From an uncultured Bacteroidota bacterium (GTDB taxonomy: Bacteria > Bacteroidota > Bacteroidia > Chitinophagales > Chitinophagaceae), in contig CAIVHI010000438.1 of NCBI GenBank assembly GCA_903905685.1, positions 1 to 14,240 of the forward strand: DNA of 14,240 nt. The letters are read 5' to 3'. The position numbers and the translations under genes are program-made. The stretch's first letter is position 1; each line of letters starts with the position of its first letter. Below, piece after piece: positions 1-6,351 of the stretch. Below the pieces are notes generated by a model. It was not told the origin of the DNA. It saw only the letters and a program-made list of their open reading frames with translations, and did no database searches.

Positions 1-22
1 AGAATTTAATGTATTTTATGGT

Positions 23-688
23 ATGAAGACCCGATTCTTCTTCGTCATCTACTTGCATAGTGAAACCATCAAAGAAATACTTGATGGCATGAGGATAATT
101 GCGGATCCGCTCCAAAGGAATTCGTCGCACATTACTGTTAAGGGGCCTTACCGCAATATCCAAAAGAAACGGCTCTCGGAGGACAATGAACTGATACACG
201 GAAAAGAGATTAGGGTAATTGGTGCTGGGAATTTTTTCGTTGGGAATCAAAATACCGTATTCCTGAAATGTGAAGACAAGCCCGAATTATATACTATCTG
301 GAAGTCTAAAGAGGAAAAAACATACAAAGAATTTCACCCCCACATCACGGTCTATGACGGCTCCGACCGGTCGTTTGCCACCAAGTTGTTTGAGACAATC
401 AATGCTTACCCTATCAAATTCAGTTTTTTAGTCGATAAACTGGATTTGTATTCCTCCGCCGACAAAACGAAACTGTTCAACCTACGTACCCAAGTAGATT
501 ACGGCCTACTCAGTAAAATAGCCGGCGTGGAAATAAGTCAGGACAATATTGATACCCTTTCGGAAACTCAAAGACTGACGATTATAGATAGGCTATGTAG
601 CTATTTGGTAAAATGCACTCCGACGAGCCTTACTCCCAACATTTGCATAGAAGGGCTAAGGGAACATGGCATTTGCGTTGAGGGTTAG
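23..688 (+). CDS. 2H phosphoesterase superfamily protein (2'-5' RNA ligase-like) with C-terminal extension
   Basis: The 221-residue protein has the two HxT motifs that define the 2H phosphoesterases: HIT at residues 36-38 (context SSHITVKGPY) and HIT at 107-109 (context FHPHITVYDG), with about 70 residues between them. The family includes 2'-5' RNA ligase/LigT and cyclic phosphodiesterases that act on 2',3'-cyclic or 2'-5' linked phosphates in RNA or nucleotides; the substrate here cannot be told from sequence. The 2H fold appears to end near residue 155. The remaining 65 or so residues, with predicted helices around 160-200, are not part of a minimal 2H domain and I do not recognise them. 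No signal peptide is seen, so it should be cytoplasmic. The ATG is only 22 bases from the window edge, so promoter and upstream neighbours are not visible. A toxin-antitoxin pair follows 141 bases downstream. Family call firm, role unknown. Confidence 0.85.
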   Translation: MKTRFFFVIYLHSETIKEILDGMRIIADPLQRNSSHITVKGPYRNIQKKRLSEDNELIHGKEIRVIGAGNFFVGNQNTVFLKCEDKPELYTIWKSKEEKTYKEFHPHITVYDGSDRSFATKLFETINAYPIKFSFLVDKLDLYSSADKTKLFNLRTQVDYGLLSKIAGVEISQDNIDTLSETQRLTIIDRLCSYLVKCTPTSLTPNICIEGLREHGICVEG

Positions 689-799
689 ACCTTCTTTTCA
701 CCCGAATATTCATAGCCGCTTAGCTATACATACGGCTCAACTTAGGGCACCAGTTCATGTTCCAAGCTGTGGATGGGGTACAATGCCACGAAAAACCGC

Positions 800-807
800 T
801 AATTTTG
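800..807 (+). promoter_or_regulatory. -7 promoter element of yefM-yoeB (TAATTTTG)
   Basis: TAATTTTG matches the Bacteroidota -7 consensus TAnnTTTG exactly and lies 22 bases before the yefM ATG. I see no clear TTTG-type -33 box at the expected distance. Transcription would start near 812-814. Confidence 0.5.
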
Positions 808-823
808 TACCCAAACAAGTACT
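806..823. promoter_or_regulatory. Probable YefM-YoeB operator: paired GTAC cores
   Basis: Two palindromic GTAC cores lie at 807-810 (TTGTACCC) and 819-822 (AAGTACTT). Their centres are exactly 12 bp apart, and they overlap the end of the -7 element and the likely transcription start. From memory, the E. coli yefM-yoeB operator uses TGTACA cores at the same 12-bp centre-to-centre spacing, bound by YefM dimers and tightened by YoeB. Here the hexamers are degenerate (TGTACC and AGTACT). A third GTAC at 778-781 is out of register and probably unrelated. Assigning this as the autorepression site is inference. Confidence 0.55.
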
Positions 824-829
824 TAATAG

Positions 830-1084
830 ATGCAAGTCGTCAACTATAGCGAATTCCGGAACAATTTGGCCGATAACCTCAACATGGTTAACGATAACGA
901 CGAAATAGTGGTGGTTTCGCGTCGAAAAGGCAAGCATGTGGTCATCATGTCTTTGGAAGCCTATAATGCCATGAACGAGACCTTTTATTTAACGAGCACA
1001 TTGGCCAATCAGCAACGGCTGGACGAGGCCGTTGCCGAAATGGTTTCGGGAAATTCTTCCAAACACCAACTGCTCGAAGATTGA
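830..1084 (+). CDS. yefM: Antitoxin YefM, Phd/YefM family
   Basis: This 84-residue protein has the Phd/YefM layout. The N-terminal alpha/beta DNA-binding and dimerisation part covers about residues 1-50: MQVVNYSEFR, then EIVVVSRR, then VVIMSLEAYN at 37-46. The family signature ETFYLTS is at 50-56, and a charged flexible tail (57-84) would wrap the toxin. It should neutralise YoeB and repress its own operon. The stop codon TGA (1082-1084) shares its last base with the toxin ATG, giving a TGATG junction typical of translationally coupled toxin-antitoxin pairs. Paired GTAC cores just upstream fit autoregulation. Length is normal and no damage is visible. Confidence 0.93.
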   Translation: MQVVNYSEFRNNLADNLNMVNDNDEIVVVSRRKGKHVVIMSLEAYNAMNETFYLTSTLANQQRLDEAVAEMVSGNSSKHQLLED

Positions 1085-1344
1085 TGGAATTGGCATTTCA
1101 AACCCATGGATGGGAAGACTACCTCTATTGGCAAACGACAGACAGAAAAATTCTTTTAAAGATTAACGAGCTTATCAAGGAGTGTATTAGAGACCCGTTT
1201 CAAGGAAAAGGCAAGCCGGAACCACTCAAAGGGAGGTATGCCGGCCTTTGGAGCAGGCGCATTACCGACGAACACCGACTGGTATATGCTGTAAGGAACG
1301 GTCAAATACACATTGTGCAATGCCGATTCCACTATGAAAAATGA
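1084..1344 (+). CDS. yoeB: Toxin YoeB, Txe/YoeB family ribosome-dependent mRNA endoribonuclease
   Basis: The 86-residue protein matches YoeB closely over its whole length: WEDYLYWQ (10-17), KINELIKE (26-33), GKGKPEPLK (41-49), WSRRITDEHRLVYAV (56-70) and CRFHYEK at the end. YoeB is a RelE-fold toxin that cleaves mRNA in the ribosomal A site. With the ATG at 1084 as start, the residues known to be catalytic in E. coli YoeB fall at the same numbers: E46, R65 and H83, followed by Y84. This supports the ATG start, which overlaps the yefM stop by one base, over the in-frame TTG at 1081. The active site is complete, so the toxin is probably functional and needs YefM for containment. Confidence 0.95.
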   Translation: MELAFQTHGWEDYLYWQTTDRKILLKINELIKECIRDPFQGKGKPEPLKGRYAGLWSRRITDEHRLVYAVRNGQIHIVQCRFHYEK

Positions 1345-1458
1345 ACTGCCCGTAATCTTAATTCGGCTGGCACCAGTCATACAATCACATAAACATCATT
1401 ATGCAAGCCATTGATGCAAAAGGGGTAGGTTGTTTTAGTTGATGCGTAGACTTTGAAC

Positions 1459-1941
1459 TTACTGATTTTCTTCGGCACTAAGTTTTTGAATTTCATTATT
1501 GATGCTCAACATTCTCATCTTCAAATTGTCAATATTTATCTGATCGTTCCTCAATGTGTTTTCCCGTTCTTGGTCGAGCCGTCCGAAATGGAATTCCGCA
1601 TCATGTTTCTTACGATCTCTCAACACTGCAAGTTGCCCGTCATATTGAATTAATATTTGTTGCAGCGAATTGATTCTAGCTCGTCGTTTTTCGGAATTTT
1701 CCCTGTTTTGATACGACCTCGCAACGGAACTTGCAATTGAATCGTCATGTCGTTTTTGAGCATTTTGACCAATATCTGCAGCATTCTTTGCTGCGGCAAT
1801 AGAATCTTGTTGAGATTTCATTCTTTGAATTACCTCGTTTTCAATTGCTGCTTTTTCTTGTGCGTTTGGACCACACGAAACAAAAATGGCAACAAAGGCA
1901 ATGCAAAGCAACCGAAAAATGTTTTTTAAACCACCAGTCAT
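1459..1941 (-). CDS. Small coiled-coil lipoprotein, function unknown
   Basis: I choose the ATG at 1941 (160 residues), not the longer reading frame from 2031, because it puts a lipoprotein signal at the N-terminus: a hydrophobic run LLCIAFVAIFVSC ending at C23 in a lipobox-like FVSC. The mature part is almost entirely charged and polar, rich in Q, E, K, R, N and D, and helical. There is a loose internal similarity between QQDSIAAAK and RHDDSIASSVA, and a predicted coiled coil over about residues 80-155. It would sit in a membrane facing the periplasm. It converges with yoeB, 114 bases away. I do not recognise a family. The lipobox is not perfect, so simple signal-peptide cleavage or anchoring is also possible. 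Confidence 0.65.
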   Translation of the reverse strand: MTGGLKNIFRLLCIAFVAIFVSCGPNAQEKAAIENEVIQRMKSQQDSIAAAKNAADIGQNAQKRHDDSIASSVARSYQNRENSEKRRARINSLQQILIQYDGQLAVLRDRKKHDAEFHFGRLDQERENTLRNDQINIDNLKMRMLSINNEIQKLSAEENQ

Positions 1942-1992
1942 AAGTTGATTGTACGCTTTGAAATAGTCTGATAAATCAAAAAATATCGTGCG

Positions 1993-2000
1993 CGAAGATA
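1993..2000 (-). promoter_or_regulatory. Possible -7 element of the coiled-coil lipoprotein gene (TATCTTCG)
   Basis: On the - strand TATCTTCG matches TAnnTTTG in five of six fixed bases, about 50 bases before the ATG at 1941. A TTTG lies upstream, but only 15 bases away, which is shorter than usual. The call is weak. It does fit the choice of the ATG at 1941 over the upstream ATG at 2031, since it lies between them. Confidence 0.3.
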
Positions 2001-2098
2001 GCAAAGTATTTAAAACAAACGAATAATTCAACCCGAAAGTTCGAGAAATCGAAACTGCCGGACTTTACTATTGTTGACATCATTAATATATATAACCA

Positions 2099-3448
2099 TC
2101 AATTCGCCAAGTTCAGCAACCGTATCCGAGCATTGCCACCCATTTCGAAGATGGCATAAATCATGTCGGAATTGGAGCCTACGCTTGATAGGCGGAATTG
2201 AGACAGGCTGCCCGATATCATGATTTTGTTGTAGAGCTTGTAGTCGGATAAAAATACAGTGGTCGATTTTCGGGCCGTGGCAATTTGGTCTTTCACCGAC
2301 ACATGCATGGCTTTATCGAATGCCTTCCGCATGCGTTCCTTAAACAGCACGTCTGCAAGCCGCAGCATGGTTTGCCCCCACTCCAGGTTGTAGTCGAAGC
2401 CGTTGAGGTAAAACTCGCCGGTTGAGTCGGAATAGGCCGGGGTGCCGGTGAGTTGGATGACCGATTTGATCGACCCCTCGGTACTCACCGCCACAGTTAT
2501 GGTGGTGTCGTTACCGGTAACGTTCACCCCAGTCACTTTGATGGTCTTTTTCTTGGAGAACGTAAACGTCGTGTCGGCAAACATCTTGGTGGCGACTGCC
2601 GATATCTCATAATAGGGCAGCTCAATGCGGATGAACACATGGAAGCCGTCGTCGAGCTTCTGCTTGAAAACTACGTCCTTAAATGGCGTTGCCTGCGAGT
2701 AGCCGGGGCGACCTATGCCGGTATAGATATTGGCCTCCAAAGCGCCGTTGAGGTAGATTTCGTCGCGGTAATACTTCAGCGGTTCCAAATACAGGGTCTG
2801 GGGCACGATGCGCACCCAGGAGCGGATGCCGGTATCGATAGTCACTGGAGCCTGTATCGATTTCCAAGTGTCCTGCACCTGTTTCTTGATGCCGTCGTTG
2901 TCCGCCAAGCCCTTGTCCACTTCCTTCAGGATGTCGGGTAGCGACCAGTCCATGCAGAACTGCACCACATACTTGATGTCGATGTCGGTTCCACCCACCT
3001 TTACCACCGGGTCTCGGGTTATCTTGTAGTCGCGCAGCACCGATTTGGCCACAATGTTCAACTGCGGGCCTATGCCTATGCGGCTGATGATGTGCAGCGT
3101 GACGTCGAAATCGGTATTGAGGGTATAAAACGACGTTCGTTTGGACACCCAAATACGGATGGGTAGGTCTATCAAAATGCCGTCGGTAAGGCCTATGATG
3201 TTCATGGCACCGTTCTTCTTCACCCGTGCCGTGATGTTGTCGTTGTTGTGGTCGGTGTAGGAGGTGTCTTCATACAGCACCCCCTTCATTTCCTTCTCGA
3301 TATAGTTGTCGATTTCGGAAAACTTCATGGCTATTGGTAGGCTGATGTAGGACGGCTTGGCCGCAGGGGTCAATGCACCTACCTGAGCGAATGCGGTTGT
3401 CGAACAAACGATGAACAACAATACCGCAATGAAATGACGGAAAAACAT
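2099..3448 (-). CDS. Secreted DUF4403 family protein
   Basis: The 449-residue protein begins with a clear signal peptide (FRHFIAVLLFIVCSTTAFA, cleavage near residue 21), with no cysteine at the cleavage site, so it should be periplasmic or exported. The mature part fits DUF4403: an early SYISLPIAMKFSEIDNYIEK segment, then LPIRIWVSK, a DVTLHI-type beta strand region, CMDWSLPDI, and the block WKSIQAPVTIDTGIRSW followed by VRIVPQTLYLEPLK near the middle. Family members are long beta-rich proteins, mostly from Bacteroidota and Proteobacteria; no activity is established to my knowledge. It has its own promoter in the 79-base gap before it, and lies downstream of the MFS/outer-membrane barrel pair on the same strand. 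A lipid-binding (TULIP-like) fold is a guess only. Confidence 0.8.
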   Translation of the reverse strand: MFFRHFIAVLLFIVCSTTAFAQVGALTPAAKPSYISLPIAMKFSEIDNYIEKEMKGVLYEDTSYTDHNNDNITARVKKNGAMNIIGLTDGILIDLPIRIWVSKRTSFYTLNTDFDVTLHIISRIGIGPQLNIVAKSVLRDYKITRDPVVKVGGTDIDIKYVVQFCMDWSLPDILKEVDKGLADNDGIKKQVQDTWKSIQAPVTIDTGIRSWVRIVPQTLYLEPLKYYRDEIYLNGALEANIYTGIGRPGYSQATPFKDVVFKQKLDDGFHVFIRIELPYYEISAVATKMFADTTFTFSKKKTIKVTGVNVTGNDTTITVAVSTEGSIKSVIQLTGTPAYSDSTGEFYLNGFDYNLEWGQTMLRLADVLFKERMRKAFDKAMHVSVKDQIATARKSTTVFLSDYKLYNKIMISGSLSQFRLSSVGSNSDMIYAIFEMGGNARIRLLNLAN

Positions 3449-3455
3449 GATGGGG

Positions 3456-3482
3456 CAAAGATAGTAACACGCATGGTATCAA
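3456..3482 (-). promoter_or_regulatory. Promoter of the DUF4403 gene (TATCTTTG, with TTG upstream)
   Basis: On the - strand TATCTTTG (3463 to 3456) is a perfect TAnnTTTG element, with TTG (3482 to 3480) 16 bases upstream as a possible -33 part. The element ends only seven bases before the ATG at 3448, so the transcript would have a leader of a few bases at most. Confidence 0.6.
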
Positions 3483-3527
3483 CAGAATAGGTTGCGATAC
3501 CGGTTTTTGTGGCTACTTGTACGGCAA

Positions 3528-4769
3528 TCAGAATACCTCCCCCAGATTGATGAACACCCCCTTGGAGCCATCGGTGCCGAAGCCATAGTCGATGGCCACA
3601 TTGGTCTTGGAATATTTGTTGAATTTTACTCGGATTCCCGCTCCATAGCCGGCCGAAATACGCGCGAATTGCCCATTGGTTTGCGCTATGCTCTCGGTAT
3701 TGGCAAATACCACGCCGCCAAACAGGCGGTTTCGGGTGATGTGGAATCGGTATTCGCACTCGGCATATACCATATCCGGCCCGCGGAAACGGCCCTCGTT
3801 GAAGCCCCGGCCGGTGTTGCCGTAAGGGTCGCCGCCCAAATTGGGCAGCAGCGGGTAGGGCGGTGCTCCCGATGGCGTGAGCCAGTCGTAGCTCCAAAAA
3901 GCCAGTACATTGCCTGTACCTACCGGCAGGGGTATGAATTTGCGCAAGTCCACGATGAGCGACTGCCAATTGGTGGTGCTGCCAAAGGCGGTGAGGCAGG
4001 GCCGATAAACCACATTTACGAAGTTGCCACCGCTCGGATTAATGGAATTGCGACGGGTATCGTACAGGAAATTCAAGCTGGGGCCCGACGACACCGAATT
4101 GCTCGAAACGCCATAACGCTGAAAATCGGTGACTTCACCGGTGGGCGGGTTCACTTCATGTACATTCCACAATAAGTCGATATTGGCACCAATCCCTATA
4201 AAGATGTCGGGAACCAATGCGCGGTATAGGGTGGTGTAGAGGCGCACATTGGTGAAATCGAACGTATAGGCATTTGAAATCGATGAATATCCGCCCAAAC
4301 CATACGTAAGTTGCGGGAATTGCAAAAAGCGCCAATCGGTTTGCAGGTTGTAGCGGTTGTCGGCCGTCCATAGGTTGCCTTGCAGGGGGATGAGGATTTG
4401 GTGCAGTTGGGTGTAGTTGAAACTGGCCTCTACCGCGCTCAGATTGGCATCGGCCCCATCGGCCATGTAGAAGCCGCAATTGCTCTGCAAGACGGCTGAA
4501 AATCCCGTTTGGATGCTGTAGCCCACCCCGGGAAGGATGGAGGTGTGCAGCTTGCCGATGTCGGTGCGGGTGGTATCTGCGGTGCGTGGCGGCAGGTTTT
4601 TGACAACATAGCTACCACATAAAAGAGCCACGTCCAGTAAGTCGGTGGAATGGGCTTCGCGCACCAATTTAAAGTGTCGCAGAGAGTCGGATGTGGGGGT
4701 ACGTGCCGATGCAACGTTTGTGCCAAATGCAACCAGACAGCATATCATCATTATGGCGCAACTTTTCAT
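3528..4769 (-). CDS. POTRA-less Omp85/BamA-type outer-membrane beta-barrel (surface antigen family)
   Basis: The reading frame is open from 4955, but the extra N-terminus is arginine-rich and overlaps the MFS gene. The ATG at 4769 is chosen because it starts a good signal peptide (SCAIMMICCLVAFGTNVASA). The resulting 413-residue protein looks like the C-terminal barrel of the Omp85 superfamily: alternating aromatic beta strands, the conserved loop-6 motif RGF at 321-323 followed by FRG and EYRF (339-342), and a terminal phenylalanine (INLGEVF) as the beta signal recognised by the BAM machinery. There is no room for POTRA domains: only about 60 residues separate the signal peptide from the first strands. 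Known relatives translocate or insert proteins, or export small molecules. It lies 32 bases after the MFS exporter gene and is probably co-transcribed with it. Barrel call firm, cargo unknown. Confidence 0.82.
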   Translation of the reverse strand: MKSCAIMMICCLVAFGTNVASARTPTSDSLRHFKLVREAHSTDLLDVALLCGSYVVKNLPPRTADTTRTDIGKLHTSILPGVGYSIQTGFSAVLQSNCGFYMADGADANLSAVEASFNYTQLHQILIPLQGNLWTADNRYNLQTDWRFLQFPQLTYGLGGYSSISNAYTFDFTNVRLYTTLYRALVPDIFIGIGANIDLLWNVHEVNPPTGEVTDFQRYGVSSNSVSSGPSLNFLYDTRRNSINPSGGNFVNVVYRPCLTAFGSTTNWQSLIVDLRKFIPLPVGTGNVLAFWSYDWLTPSGAPPYPLLPNLGGDPYGNTGRGFNEGRFRGPDMVYAECEYRFHITRNRLFGGVVFANTESIAQTNGQFARISAGYGAGIRVKFNKYSKTNVAIDYGFGTDGSKGVFINLGEVF

Positions 4770-4801
4770 ATCGAAGTCCGACTTTCCATTTATGGGTTTG
4801 T

Positions 4802-6067
4802 TTAAACCACCCTCATTTCTTCTACTTCTTCTTTCAGTAGCTCGCGGCGTTCTTCTTCGTCCAGCCGGCTTTTTTTCAGGAAGGGTGCGAAAATGGCCGC
4901 TATCAGCAACGCTGCGACGCCTTCGGCAAACAAGGTGGCCTGTGTGCCCATCCATTGCGATACCGCCCCTATCAGCAGGCTCCCCAGCGGCATCATCCCG
5001 AAGAATGCCATGGCGAAGAAGCTGATGACCCTACCCCGCATCATCTTGTCTGCACCGGTTTGGATGATGGTGTTGCAGATGGTGGTTTGCGACATCATGC
5101 CGAAGCCCGACAGGACGGCGAAAAACATGGCCGCAGGGAAATACCTGCAATAGGCGAAGGATACCAACCCTATGCCGAACACGCAGGTGTTGATTAACAG
5201 GATCCTCCGCAGGTTGACTCCGGGCTTCAAGGATGCCAGGAAAAACGTGCCGCTGATGGCGCCCAACCCTATGAAACTGTTGATATAGCCGAAGGTAGCG
5301 GCATTGCCTTCAAATATTACCTTGGCATAAATGGGCAGTAGCGTGTTGAAAGGCAAAACCAACAGACTTACCGATGCAAGCATGAGTATGATGGTGCCTA
5401 TGGCGGGAGTGCGTTTTAGGTAAACCACGCCTTCCACCAAGTCTTGAAGCACTTTCTTCTTGTTGGGCCGCACCATGTGGGGCGGCAGGCGCATGAGCAT
5501 TAACGACGACAGCACCGCCACGAAACTCAATGCATTGATGCCGAAACAGGTGGCGGCACCATACCATTGCAACACCACGCCCGACACCGTAGGCCCGATA
5601 AGTCGGGCCAAATTGACCATAGATGAATTGAGTGCCAAGGCATTGGGTAGGTGCGACTTGTCGTCTACCATCTCATAAACCAGCGACTGCCGCGCGGGCA
5701 CATCGAAGGCGTTGATGATGCCCAGCATCACCCCCAGCCCCAGTATGACCCACACATTGGTTACGCCCCAAAGCACCAGGCCTGCAAGGATGACGGCCTG
5801 AATCAGCGACATGAACTGCGTGAACAGCAACACCTTGAAACGGTCGTAACGGTCCGATATCACCCCGCCAAACAATGACAGCAGGAAAGACGGAAACTGG
5901 GTGGCAAACACCGACAAGCCTAGCATGAGCGGCGAGTGGGTGAGCATGTACACCACCCAAGTCACCGCCGTGCGCTGCATCCAAGTGCCGACGAGCGACA
6001 CCGACTGCCCCAGAAAATAAAGCCTGTAGTTCCGGCTCGAAAACGCCCGGAACGTTTGTATTGCCAT
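4802..6067 (-). CDS. Major facilitator superfamily exporter, MFS_3/EntS-like
   Basis: This 421-residue protein is a 12-helix MFS transporter. The start FRAFSSRNYRLYFLGQSVSL with SLVGTWMQRTAVTWVVY (24-40) is typical of the MFS_3 branch that includes the enterobactin exporter EntS. The motif A loop between helices 2 and 3 is present as GGVISDRYDRFK (67-78), with the key D72, R73 and R76. The C-terminus is a short charged cytoplasmic tail rich in E, K and R. It should be a proton-coupled exporter of a small molecule in the inner membrane; substrate unknown. It is followed closely by an outer-membrane barrel gene, so the pair may form or serve an export route. The ATG at 6067 is the natural start: the hydrophobic core begins soon after and a promoter-like site lies 20 bases upstream. 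Confidence 0.9.
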   Translation of the reverse strand: MAIQTFRAFSSRNYRLYFLGQSVSLVGTWMQRTAVTWVVYMLTHSPLMLGLSVFATQFPSFLLSLFGGVISDRYDRFKVLLFTQFMSLIQAVILAGLVLWGVTNVWVILGLGVMLGIINAFDVPARQSLVYEMVDDKSHLPNALALNSSMVNLARLIGPTVSGVVLQWYGAATCFGINALSFVAVLSSLMLMRLPPHMVRPNKKKVLQDLVEGVVYLKRTPAIGTIILMLASVSLLVLPFNTLLPIYAKVIFEGNAATFGYINSFIGLGAISGTFFLASLKPGVNLRRILLINTCVFGIGLVSFAYCRYFPAAMFFAVLSGFGMMSQTTICNTIIQTGADKMMRGRVISFFAMAFFGMMPLGSLLIGAVSQWMGTQATLFAEGVAALLIAAIFAPFLKKSRLDEEERRELLKEEVEEMRVV

Positions 6068-6086
6068 TGATGGTTTTAGACTACTG

Positions 6087-6094
6087 CAATATTA
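6087..6094 (-). promoter_or_regulatory. Possible -7 element for the MFS/outer-membrane barrel operon (TAATATTG)
   Basis: On the - strand TAATATTG differs from TAnnTTTG at one fixed position and lies 19 bases before the MFS start codon. No -33 TTTG is evident. This is the only plausible promoter signal between the repeat element and the gene. Confidence 0.3.
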
Positions 6095-6155
6095 GGAAGT
6101 TACAGTTTGAAAAGGGTCCGACTCAGAACTAATTTCCGCGAAGACCTCCTACCAC

Positions 6156-6261
6156 CCTGGTTGACGCGTCGCGCTTCGACCCACCTATTCTCTGGTGTCT
6201 CGCCGGATATGTATCTGAACAGCCAACGGTTTTGCCCGCCGTGCTTTTCGGCGAGATGTCG
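6156..6261 (+). repeat. Dispersed intergenic repeat, copy A (diverged)
   Basis: This noncoding stretch aligns by eye with the reverse complement of 13957-14047. Block one (6156-6221) matches at about 50 of 66 columns and shares the exact 11-mer GACCCACCTAT (6178-6188). Block two (6234-6256) matches at 17 of 23 and ends in the shared CGGCGAGA. Copy A has about 12 extra bases between the blocks. It lies in the spacer between the RND pump gene and the MFS gene, both on the - strand. Overlapping short reading frames on both strands here are best explained by this repeat rather than by a gene. Whether it is a REP-like element, a mobile-element remnant or a degraded gene is unknown. Confidence 0.6.
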
Positions 6262-6270
6262 GAAGTTTAG

Positions 6271-6298
6271 CTGGGACGAAGCATCCGCTTCGTCCCAG
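6271..6298 (-). terminator. Perfect 12-bp inverted repeat, likely terminator of the efflux operon
   Basis: The arms CTGGGACGAAGC (6271-6282) and GCTTCGTCCCAG (6287-6298) are perfect reverse complements with a four-base loop, ATCC. The hairpin is 53 bases past the RND pump stop codon and before the MFS promoter, the right place for a terminator of the pump operon. No run of T follows on the - strand, so it may instead be a 3'-end stabilising or REP-like hairpin. Its central part resembles the hairpins in repeat copy B. Confidence 0.5.
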
Positions 6299-6351
6299 TC
6301 TGTTATTTCATTCAAATAAAAAACTATGCATGATGTGGGAATTGGAATCTC

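Noticed and set aside
666..908. 80-codon + strand frame overlapping the 2H stop and the yefM start
   Set aside because: Overlaps the yefM promoter, operator and the first part of a well-supported gene in another frame.
1345..1458. Gap between yoeB and the convergent lipoprotein gene, checked for a bidirectional terminator or small gene
   Set aside because: No stable inverted repeat and no coding frame of note was seen.
2040..2053. Short inverted repeat TTCGA-GAAA-TCGAA downstream of the DUF4403 gene
   Set aside because: Only five base pairs and no T-run; too weak to call a terminator.
3492..4175. 227-codon + strand frame opposite the outer-membrane barrel gene
   Set aside because: No recognisable domain, no promoter, and the barrel frame on the other strand has clear signal peptide and motifs.
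4770..4955. N-terminal extension of the outer-membrane barrel frame to an ATG at 4955
   Set aside because: The extra 62 residues are arginine-rich, overlap the MFS coding end and would bury the signal peptide.
6100..6319. Two overlapping open frames of about 70 codons on opposite strands in the pump-MFS spacer
   Set aside because: Both run through repeat copy A and the perfect inverted repeat; no start signal or family, so they are treated as noncoding repeat.
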